Part shown: positions 1 to 4,921 of the stretch, piece after piece | Position numbering within the stretch: position 1 is the first letter of the stretch | How the letters are laid out: each line of letters starts with the position of its first letter | Source: Oscillospiraceae bacterium | GTDB lineage: Bacteria > Bacillota > Clostridia > Oscillospirales > Oscillospiraceae | Direction: 5' to 3' | NCBI GenBank assembly: GCA_031255955.1 | Contig: JAIRRO010000107.1 | Location: 1-5,476, forward strand | Length of the DNA stretch: 5,476 nucleotides | Program-made: the position numbers and the translations under genes | Notes under the pieces: model-generated | The model's database searches: none | Told to the model about the DNA's origin: nothing | The model's input: the letters and a program-made list of their open reading frames with translations, nothing else

Positions 1-2
1 AA

Positions 3-530
3 AACGATTGGTTCAGCGCCAACGTGACCTTCGTCTTTGCGCACGAGCTGTTTACAGGAACCACCGCAACAACGTTTAATCCAAGCGCGCCTATGACTCG
101 GGCAATGCTGGTAACCGTGCTGCACCGTCTGGCGGGCAATCCCGAAAGCACCGGGGCAAGCATCTTCGGCGATGTGGACTCCGATATGTGGTATGCTGAC
201 GCCGTGAACTGGGCTGCGGAAATCGGAATAGTCGGCGGCATCGGCGGAAACCTCTTCGCGCCGGAGGTGGATATCACCCGCGAACAGATGGCAGTTATCT
301 TCACGAACTTCGCGCGCGTTATGGACATCGCCCTGCCGAAGAAGCGCAACGGCGGGTTCCTTGACGCCTCCGAGATCGGCGACTGGGCAAAAGACGCCGT
401 GGAAGCGATGTTTGCCGCGGGCATCATCAACGGAAAGCCCGGCGAGCTGTTCGACCCGAAAGCCACGGCGACACGCGCCGAGGTCGCCGCAATGCTGCAC
501 GCGTTTTTGCAAGCGCTGGCAGGGGAGTGA
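3..530 (+). CDS. C-terminal part of an SLH-domain cell-wall-anchored surface protein (5' end outside window)
   Basis: The reading frame is open from the left edge, so the true start lies outside; a GTG at 24 is internal because the sequence before it (NDWFSAN) already reads as SLH domain. The 175 visible residues are three consecutive SLH domains: about residues 1-46 (start missing), 55-107 and 119-171. Each has the usual plan of an aromatic/W-A start, a G-x-x-G..F-P centre and a TR motif (TRAM at 32, TREQ at 92, TRAE at 157). SLH triplets are known to bind pyruvylated secondary cell wall polysaccharide and hold exoproteins on Gram-positive surfaces. A C-terminal triplet ending four residues before the stop fits this anchoring role. 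The functional N-terminal part is not visible, so it could be an enzyme, an adhesin or an S-layer protein. Confidence 0.93.
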   Translation, partial: NDWFSANVTFVFAHELFTGTTATTFNPSAPMTRAMLVTVLHRLAGNPESTGASIFGDVDSDMWYADAVNWAAEIGIVGGIGGNLFAPEVDITREQMAVIFTNFARVMDIALPKKRNGGFLDASEIGDWAKDAVEAMFAAGIINGKPGELFDPKATATRAEVAAMLHAFLQALAGE

Positions 531-576
531 AGCAGGGAGAGGCAGGGCAATATGTGAAAACGCATAATGTTTTCTG

Positions 577-603
577 GGGGGGCGACCGAGACGGTCGCCC
601 CCC
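577..603 (+). terminator. Strong GC hairpin after the SLH gene, possible terminator or dispersed palindrome
   Basis: G577-G582 plus CGACCG (583-588) pair with CGGTCG (592-597) plus six C (598-603) around a three-base AGA loop, a 12-bp perfect stem. It lies 46 bases after the SLH stop and before the next promoter, the right place for a terminator. Only three T follow (605-607), so as an intrinsic terminator it is weak on the + strand. A smaller inverted repeat, GAAAAC (556-561)/GTTTTC (569-574), sits just before it. The perfect G/C symmetry also suits a dispersed intergenic palindrome. Confidence 0.55.
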
Positions 604-662
604 GTTTCCATACCTTCATCATGTAGGGCACAATAAATCGCATCCCGTGAAACATCGCGCGT

Positions 663-691
663 TTGACAATCTGTTGCAATTGCGATATACT
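663..691 (+). promoter_or_regulatory. Sigma-A type promoter for the HEPN/nucleotidyltransferase operon
   Basis: TTGACA (663-668, six of six consensus) is separated by exactly 17 bases from TATACT (686-691, five of six consensus TATAAT). Transcription would start near 698, giving a leader of about 20 bases before the ATG at 718. It is the strongest promoter-like sequence in the window. No clear operator palindrome overlaps it, so autoregulation cannot be inferred from sequence. Confidence 0.85.
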
Positions 692-705
692 GCGCAAAGG
701 AAAGC

Positions 706-711
706 GAGGTG
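706..711 (+). promoter_or_regulatory. Ribosome binding site deciding the HEPN start
   Basis: GAGGTG lies six bases before the ATG at 718. A GTG at 709 (three codons upstream, same frame) could use AAAGGA at 697-702, but that would sit at the predicted 5' end of the transcript (about 698). The ATG at 718 is therefore preferred. Confidence 0.7.
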
Positions 712-717
712 CGGCGT

Positions 718-1113
718 ATGATAACAGACAAAGCGGAATATTGGTTAAATCTATGTGACGATGATTTACAAACCGCGAAAGTGTTGCTGGAATCTAATCG
801 ATTGCTGCATATGGGGTATTTCTGCCACCAAATCGCAGAAAAAGCTCTTAAAGCGGTTGTCGCTTACGCCACATCAGAGATCCCGCCGAAAACACACGAT
901 TTACAAAAGCTGGCTGTACAAGGCGGGATATTTGAGTCTCTGGGCGGCAAGCATCTGGCGCTTTTCGATAAATTGACACCATTACAAATTGAAGCACGTT
1001 ACCCGGAACATAAGGGACGTGTAGCAGAAATGCTGACCATCCAATATTGCAAAGAAATTCTCACTGAAACGGAGGCGTTTTTATGCTGGATAAGGCAACA
1101 GTTAGGGAAATAG
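718..1113 (+). CDS. HEPN domain-containing protein
   Basis: The 131-residue protein is a single HEPN-type helical domain. Family-like features are an N-terminal helix with a D-D-L..A..LL pattern (residues 14-24), the hallmark FCHQIAEKALKA segment (35-46), a T-H-D-L turn (59-62), and the ARYPEH segment (93-98) followed by a C-terminal helix. HEPN proteins often pair with minimal nucleotidyltransferases; in the HepT/MntA toxin-antitoxin systems the HEPN partner is an RNase that the nucleotidyltransferase inactivates by adding AMP. The RX4-6H RNase motif of those toxins is not visible here: the closest are R94-x3-H98 and R28-x2-H31. RNase toxicity is therefore unproven, and it may be a non-nucleolytic HEPN partner. 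Its own promoter lies directly upstream. The next gene begins inside its 3' end (31-base overlap), implying coupled translation. A hand count over 721-840 and 901-1080 gives about 43% GC, well below the symporter gene. Start ATG 718 is preferred over GTG 709. Confidence 0.88.
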   Translation: MITDKAEYWLNLCDDDLQTAKVLLESNRLLHMGYFCHQIAEKALKAVVAYATSEIPPKTHDLQKLAVQGGIFESLGGKHLALFDKLTPLQIEARYPEHKGRVAEMLTIQYCKEILTETEAFLCWIRQQLGK

Positions 1114-1397
1114 CCGCGAAATACACTGAGGAGGTTCGCAAGGTGCTAAACCCCAGCGCGGTGATACTTTTCGGCTCTTATGTCAACGGAACGCCGCACG
1201 AGTGGAGCGACATTGACATTGCGGTCATTCTGAACGGCTATGATGGCAACTGGCTTGAAACCGCATCACTGCTGTGCGGCTTGACACGACAGGTCAGTAT
1301 AGACATTGAGCCTCATTTGCTTGATGAAACCTGCGACGGCAGCGGATTCGTCGAACATATATTCAAAACAGGGGAGATAATTTACCGCGCGGCATAA
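1083..1397 (+). CDS. Minimal nucleotidyltransferase (MNT) domain protein, partner of the HEPN protein
   Basis: The 104-residue protein is one DNA polymerase-beta-like nucleotidyltransferase domain. The signature G31-S32-x10-D43-x-D45 is intact inside LFGSYVNG...SDIDIAV, and a third acidic residue D74 (VSIDIEP) is in the expected place, so metal binding and catalysis look preserved. Small enzymes of this type transfer NMPs; MntA-type members AMPylate their HEPN partner. A GGAGG site (1071-1075) lies seven bases before the ATG, and the gene overlaps the end of the HEPN gene by 31 bases, so the two are surely co-expressed. By analogy it would be the antitoxin or modifier of the HEPN protein; that role is inferred. 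The 3' end faces the symporter gene with a 16-base gap and no clear terminator. Confidence 0.9.
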   Translation: MLDKATVREIAAKYTEEVRKVLNPSAVILFGSYVNGTPHEWSDIDIAVILNGYDGNWLETASLLCGLTRQVSIDIEPHLLDETCDGSGFVEHIFKTGEIIYRAA

Positions 1398-1413
1398 GCG
1401 CGCCAAATTCAAT

Positions 1414-2739
1414 TCACCGGAAATAGCTCCGCGTTTCTTCGGCAATCACGCCGGAGAGCAGGAACAGCGAAATGAGGTTCGGCGCTGCCATTAAGCCGTT
1501 GAGAATGTCGGATAAATCCCACACAACGCCGAACGGCAGGACGCCGCCGAAAAACGCCGCCACGATGTACAGCGTTCTGTACGGCAATATCGCGCGCTTT
1601 CCGAGCAGATATTCCACGCAGCGCTCGCCGTAATACGACCACCCGAGTATCGTTGAGAACGCGAACGTCCCGAGGGCGATAGTCAAAAACAGCGGCGCCA
1701 TCGGTATACGCGCGAACGCCGCGCTTGTCAGCTCCCCGCCGGTGAGACCCTGCATTGCGCCGGGCGCTCTCACCGCGGAGGATACAATCACAAGCCCTGT
1801 CATGGCGCACAGGACAACGGTGTCCCAAAACGTCCCTGTCATCGATACAAGAGCTTGCCGCACAGGGCTTTCCGTCCTTGCTGCCGCCGCCGCGATAGGC
1901 GCGGAGCCAAGCCCCGATTCGTTTGAAAACAGTCCGCGCGCGACGCCGTACCGCGCCGCAGTCAGCATTGCGCCGCCCGCGCAGCCCCCCGCCGCCGCGC
2001 GGGGTGAGAAGGCGCCGCGGAATATCAGCGCCACGCTCTCTGACAGATACTGCGCGTTTATCACCAACGCCGCAACACACCCGATGGCATAAAACGCCGC
2101 CATAAACGGCACAAGCAGCGCGCACACCCTTGTTATCGATTTCACGCCGCCCAGAATGACAAGCGCCGCCAGCGCCGCCGCCACAAGCGCGGTCAGAAAC
2201 GGCGGCACACCGAGCTGCGCCCTCAGCATACCGCTAAGCGCTCCGGCTTGCGCCGACGAGCCGATGCCGAAGGATGCCAGCGCCGCGAACACCGCAAACA
2301 GCGACGCAAGGCGGCGCGAACCGACGCCGCGCTCTAACGCATACATCGGTCCGCCGAGCATTGTGCCGTCAGAGGTTTTTACGCGGTATTTAACGGCAAG
2401 CAGCCCCTCGCCGTATTTCGTCGCCATCCCGAAAATACCCGTCAGCCAGCACCACAAAACAGCGCCGGGTCCCCCCAGCGCCACAGCGGAGGCAACGCCG
2501 ACAATGTTCCCCGTGCCGACGGTTGCCGCCAGAGCCGTCGCCAGCGCGCCAAACGGCGAAACATCGCCCTCCGCCGACGAATCGCGCGCGACAGAGAGCC
2601 GTATCGCCGCGCCCAAATGCCGCTGAACGCCGCGTGTGCGCACCGTGAGAAACACATGCGCGCCCGCAAGCAGAATAAGCAACGGCGCGCCCCAAAGCGC
2701 ACCGTTAGCAGCAGATATGAATCGCGCAAGCTCCGCCAT
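1414..2739 (-). CDS. Sodium:alanine/glycine symporter, AGCS family
   Basis: A complete 441-residue integral membrane protein, close to usual AGCS length. It should import alanine or glycine (L- or D-forms in some members) with Na+ or H+ across the cytoplasmic membrane. Diagnostic segments are ATVGTGNIVGVA (72-83), GGPGAVLW (89-96), FGMATKYGEGLLAVKYR (103-119), GGPMYALERG (129-138), ARGLFSNESGLGSAPIAAAA (267-286) and GTFAFSTILGWSYYGE (357-372). Roughly ten or eleven hydrophobic segments are visible, with no gap or frameshift. The ATG start has GGGAGA (2748-2753) eight bases upstream. It follows the GGDEF-EAL gene on the same strand after 106 bases containing an inverted repeat, so it may have its own promoter. 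Local GC is high: two 60-base stretches (1981-2040, 2161-2220) counted at about 75%. Exact substrate and coupling ion cannot be read from sequence. Confidence 0.95.
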   Translation of the reverse strand: MAELARFISAANGALWGAPLLILLAGAHVFLTVRTRGVQRHLGAAIRLSVARDSSAEGDVSPFGALATALAATVGTGNIVGVASAVALGGPGAVLWCWLTGIFGMATKYGEGLLAVKYRVKTSDGTMLGGPMYALERGVGSRRLASLFAVFAALASFGIGSSAQAGALSGMLRAQLGVPPFLTALVAAALAALVILGGVKSITRVCALLVPFMAAFYAIGCVAALVINAQYLSESVALIFRGAFSPRAAAGGCAGGAMLTAARYGVARGLFSNESGLGSAPIAAAAARTESPVRQALVSMTGTFWDTVVLCAMTGLVIVSSAVRAPGAMQGLTGGELTSAAFARIPMAPLFLTIALGTFAFSTILGWSYYGERCVEYLLGKRAILPYRTLYIVAAFFGGVLPFGVVWDLSDILNGLMAAPNLISLFLLSGVIAEETRSYFR

Positions 2740-2759
2740 TTCCCCGTTCTCCCGTTTGA

Positions 2760-2828
2760 TTTTTGCGTGGTATTACGTCAGTAATCAATATTATGCCGAC
2801 GCCGCGCGGAATAATACCACGGGAAAAA
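2760..2828. repeat. Inverted repeat between the symporter and GGDEF-EAL genes
   Basis: CGTGGTATTA (2766-2775) and TAATACCACG (2812-2821) are perfect 10-bp inverted copies separated by 36 bases. Outside them, TTTTT (2760-2764) and AAAAA (2824-2828) continue the symmetry across a small mismatch. A smaller ATTAC-GTCA-GTAAT repeat (2772-2785) overlaps the left arm. T precedes and A follows the structure on either strand, the reverse of an intrinsic terminator. The right arm read on - contains TGGTATTAT (2819-2811), like an extended -10, which could start the symporter transcript; no good -35 is seen. It could be an operator or a small repeat. Confidence 0.55.
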
Positions 2829-2845
2829 AGCGCGGATGCTTCAGC

Positions 2846-4597
2846 CTAAGCCGACCAACTTGTATACGGCGAGGACGCCAGATGAAACTCCGGCTTGCCC
2901 AAATAATACCCCTGCGCGTATGTAAAGCCGAGCCGTATAACGGCGTCCAGCTCCGCCCCGGTTTCGATGCCCTCCGCCAGCGTGTCGATGTCCTTCAGCT
3001 TGCAATACTCAACTATTTTTTTCAATAGCTGCTGCTTATCGCTGTCCTTGTCGATATCCTTGATGAAAAAGTGGTCGATTTTCACGATGTCCGGCTCCAA
3101 GCTGATTAAGCGCAGGTCATTGGAATACCCGCAGCCATAGTCGTCGATGGCAACCTTGACGTCCATTTGATTCCGAAAGGCGTATATATCCTGAATAAAA
3201 TTCTTGCCCCCGGCGGAGGTTTCCAATATCTCAAACACGATATGCTCACACAGCTCTTTGTATTTGCGGTGGATAGCCTCAAGCTCGGCTTGCTTCAAAT
3301 ATTCCGTTGAAATCGTGTTGAAAAACACCTTGGCGTTGCCCAGCTGGGTAAGGTTCTGCTGAAGCCACTCAAAAAGCACCTCAAACGTGATTTTCTCCAG
3401 CGCCTTCAGCTTAGACTGCGCCTCCGCCAGCGCCAAAATATCCAGCGGCTCCGAAAAGCCCTCTATATTCGGACGCATTAGCGCCTCATACCCGTAAATC
3501 GAACAGTCGTCCAGACGGAATATCGGCTGAAACGCAAAGCGTATCTGTTTTTCGTCGATCAGACAGTTCAGCATTTCCTGCCGTGAGAATAGATTCGCCT
3601 TTTTTTGATATGTGTCCGCCGTGAACCGCATCAAGGACCCGCGGTTTCGGCTTTTGACGTCAAACATCGTGTGACTGGCGTATTTCAGCATATTGTCCAC
3701 GGTGAGAGCGTCCTGCGGATACAGCACCACCCCGCAGGAGGCGCGAACCTTTACAACATCGCCGATGTCCACCATCGTGGACGACAGCCTGTCTACAATT
3801 TCTTCATCCAGCCCGCAAATGTCCGCCTCGTCCTTATAGCCGTGTATGTAAATGGCAAACTCGTCCCCCGCGATTCTTGCCACCAGCCCGCGATCCTCGT
3901 AATGGCGCAGGCTGTCAGCCGCGGCGGCGATGTATGTGTCGCCCGCCTCATGTCCGTATGTCTCGTTGATATATTTGATGTTATCCAAACCGCAGCACAT
4001 CATAACGCCGCATTTATCCGGCTGCTGCCGAATGACGCCATACGCCCGCCGCATAAACGCGCTGCGGTTTAACAGTCCCGTCGGTACGTCATGCTCCAGC
4101 TCATACGCCGCTTGGGCTTTTTTTGCCCGCAGCTGAGAGGTCATCCAGTTAAAGCCCTCTGACAGGTCGCCCATATCATCAAAGGCTTGGTCATAGTCGC
4201 CGTGCGCCACTTGGTCAAGCTGCCATACGAGATGATTGAGCTTTGAGTGCAGATTTTTTACGCCCACGGCGATGTGATTCTGCCGCGGCGGACAGTCCGT
4301 CGCCAAATTCCCCTTCACCAGCTCCGCCGTGTAGCGGGATAACTCCTTCAGGTTGGCTGACAGCGTGGATAGGCTGTCGGCGCCGTCCTCCGGCACGCGG
4401 TCAAAGTTGCCGCGCTGAAGCTCCTGCAGCGCCTTGCCGGTGCTGTGATACAGCTTTTCCGTTTGGTATAAGCGGCGCAGCACATCGGCGGACAGCTCCC
4501 GCGGCGCGGCGGTTATCTCCCGCAGAGCGTCAGCGGCGTTGCCGGCGTCAATAAGCGTCCGACAGGTTTCGTACAATTCATCGGAGCGGGGTTTCAC
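2846..4597 (-). CDS. Soluble HAMP-like/GGDEF/EAL protein, predicted c-di-GMP phosphodiesterase with degenerate GGDEF
   Basis: The 583-residue protein lacks a signal peptide or membrane segment, so it should be cytoplasmic. An N-terminal helical part (1-55) leads into two HAMP-like stretches (about 57-100 and 125-160, e.g. GDYDQAFDDMGDLSEGFN). The GGDEF domain is about 165-325 and the EAL domain about 335-575. In EAL all expected ligands are present: E371 (EALMR), N427, E456 and E459 (FEILE), D485-D486 (DDYG), K506, E542 (AEGIE) and Q562 (QGYYLG), so c-di-GMP hydrolysis to pGpG is predicted. In GGDEF the signature is AGDEF (243-247). The first metal-binding Asp of the D-x-D-x-F-K motif is Gly203 (GLDNIK), while guanine contacts N211 and D220 remain and no RxxD inhibitory site is seen. 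That half is probably a GTP-sensing regulator rather than a cyclase. Start is GTG; no in-frame ATG follows until residue 142. Confidence 0.93.
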   Translation of the reverse strand: MKPRSDELYETCRTLIDAGNAADALREITAAPRELSADVLRRLYQTEKLYHSTGKALQELQRGNFDRVPEDGADSLSTLSANLKELSRYTAELVKGNLATDCPPRQNHIAVGVKNLHSKLNHLVWQLDQVAHGDYDQAFDDMGDLSEGFNWMTSQLRAKKAQAAYELEHDVPTGLLNRSAFMRRAYGVIRQQPDKCGVMMCCGLDNIKYINETYGHEAGDTYIAAAADSLRHYEDRGLVARIAGDEFAIYIHGYKDEADICGLDEEIVDRLSSTMVDIGDVVKVRASCGVVLYPQDALTVDNMLKYASHTMFDVKSRNRGSLMRFTADTYQKKANLFSRQEMLNCLIDEKQIRFAFQPIFRLDDCSIYGYEALMRPNIEGFSEPLDILALAEAQSKLKALEKITFEVLFEWLQQNLTQLGNAKVFFNTISTEYLKQAELEAIHRKYKELCEHIVFEILETSAGGKNFIQDIYAFRNQMDVKVAIDDYGCGYSNDLRLISLEPDIVKIDHFFIKDIDKDSDKQQLLKKIVEYCKLKDIDTLAEGIETGAELDAVIRLGFTYAQGYYLGKPEFHLASSPYTSWSA

Positions 4598-4606
4598 GGT
4601 CGGCGT

Positions 4607-4613
4607 CCCCCTT
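4607..4613 (-). promoter_or_regulatory. Ribosome binding site for the GTG start of the GGDEF-EAL gene
   Basis: Read on the - strand this is AAGGGGG, a near match to AAGGAGG with one G for A that still pairs by wobble, nine bases before the GTG at 4597. It supports translation starting at GTG rather than at the in-frame ATG at 4648, which is cut off by a TGA. Confidence 0.65.
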
Positions 4614-4630
4614 CCCCTGACAGCAGATAA

Positions 4631-4648
4631 TCATTGCAATGCCCACAT
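4631..4648 (-). other. Five-codon leader mini-ORF (MWALQ) in frame with the GGDEF-EAL gene
   Basis: AGGAG (4659-4655) lies six bases before an ATG at 4648, the best-looking ribosome binding site in this leader. The frame reads M-W-A-L-Q then TGA (4633-4631). The same frame continues to the GTG at 4597, 33 bases after the stop. The 11 codons between (LSAVRGRGTPT) do not resemble a domain start, so a nonsense-mutated longer protein is unlikely. It could be a leader peptide whose translation influences the downstream start, or chance. Confidence 0.4.
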
Positions 4649-4740
4649 TATCCTCTCCTAAAAGTGCAGGCTGCTCCGAGCTGCGCGTAAAGCGCAGTCG
4701 GTGAAACGCAGCCGTTCACGGCATCAAATTTTGGATTTGC
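4649..4740 (-). ncRNA. Structured 5' leader of the GGDEF-EAL transcript, candidate cis-regulatory RNA
   Basis: Between the predicted start of transcription (about 4740) and the mini-ORF, the - strand RNA folds into a nested hairpin: outer GGCTGC (4713-4708)/GCAGCC (4674-4669), then CCGA (4701-4698)/TCGG (4679-4676), then CTGCGC (4697-4692)/GCGCAG (4686-4681) with a five-base loop. GTG (4719-4717)/CAC (4666-4664) can extend the base. An alternative hairpin, GCCG-TGAA-CGGC (4722-4711), uses the same bases as the outer stem, so the two folds exclude each other. TTTT (4663-4660) follows the main stem, just before the AGGAG site. I could not match it to the consensus of c-di-GMP-I or the other riboswitch classes I compared from memory. 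Confidence 0.45.
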
Positions 4741-4746
4741 AAGCAC

Positions 4747-4775
4747 ATTCTACCATAAAGGTTAAAAGAATGCAA
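4747..4775 (-). promoter_or_regulatory. Promoter for the GGDEF-EAL gene (extended -10)
   Basis: On the - strand TTGCAT (4775-4770) is followed after 17 bases by TAGAAT (4752-4747, five of six consensus). TGG directly before the -10 (4755-4753) gives the TGn extended -10 element, compensating for a weak -35. The surrounding A/T-rich stretch 4747-4792 is typical of promoters. Predicted transcription start is near 4740, giving a leader of about 140 bases before the GTG. Confidence 0.65.
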
Positions 4776-4804
4776 TAAAAATTATTTATTTCGCGTGAGA
4801 TGAA

Positions 4805-4900
4805 GCGCGGTGCGCTGTGGACGCTGCGTGACGACAACTACGCCGGCAAAGCCGGACCTGTTGCAGCGGCGCGCATTGCGCGTCCATTGTGTTGCCGCGC
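4805..4900. other. Compact palindromic structure between trpC and the GGDEF-EAL promoter
   Basis: All stems are perfect: GCGCGG (4805-4810)/CCGCGC (4895-4900) outside; TGGA (4818-4821)/TCCA (4883-4886); CGCTGC (4822-4827)/GCAGCG (4863-4868), enclosing AAC (4836-4838)/GTT (4860-4862) and CCGGC-AAA-GCCGG (4843-4855); and a side hairpin CGCGC-ATT-GCGCG (4870-4882) filling nearly all space before TCCA. It lies after the trpC stop on the - strand, but no T-run follows it, so it is not a standard terminator. No ORF with family similarity was recognised in it. It could be a small structured RNA, a 3' stabilising element or a REP-like repeat; strand is undetermined. Confidence 0.45.
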
Positions 4901-4921
4901 GGGTGATTAATTCTTCTATAC

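Noticed and set aside
527..721. Short + frame overlapping the SLH stop and running through the 577-603 hairpin
   Set aside because: It begins at a GTG overlapping the stop, translates a palindrome (GGDRDGRPPFP), covers the promoter, and has no family-like features.
1385..1404. CGCGC/GCGCG mini-hairpin at the nucleotidyltransferase stop
   Set aside because: Five base pairs without a T-run on either strand; not supportable as a terminator.
1409..2125. Long second - frame (238 codons) inside the symporter gene
   Set aside because: Arg/Cys/Gly-rich composition typical of an off-frame reading of GC-rich DNA, while the other frame encodes a perfect AGCS symporter.
2156..2626. 156-codon + frame antisense to the symporter
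   Set aside because: Ala/Pro/Ser/Thr-rich shadow of a GC-rich gene, with no recognisable domain.
2843..2870. Intrinsic terminator after the GGDEF-EAL gene (GCTT/AAGC stem, then TTTTTT at 2829-2824 on -)
   Set aside because: The stem is only four bp and nine bases separate it from the T-run, too weak to call.
3605..4072. 155-codon + frame antisense to the GGDEF domain
   Set aside because: Shadow of a real, motif-rich coding sequence on the other strand; no domain features.
4649..4740. Known c-di-GMP-I, glycine, THF, ZTP, fluoride or T-box riboswitch in the GGDEF-EAL leader
   Set aside because: The conserved core sequences of these classes as I recall them are not present; kept only as an unassigned structured leader.
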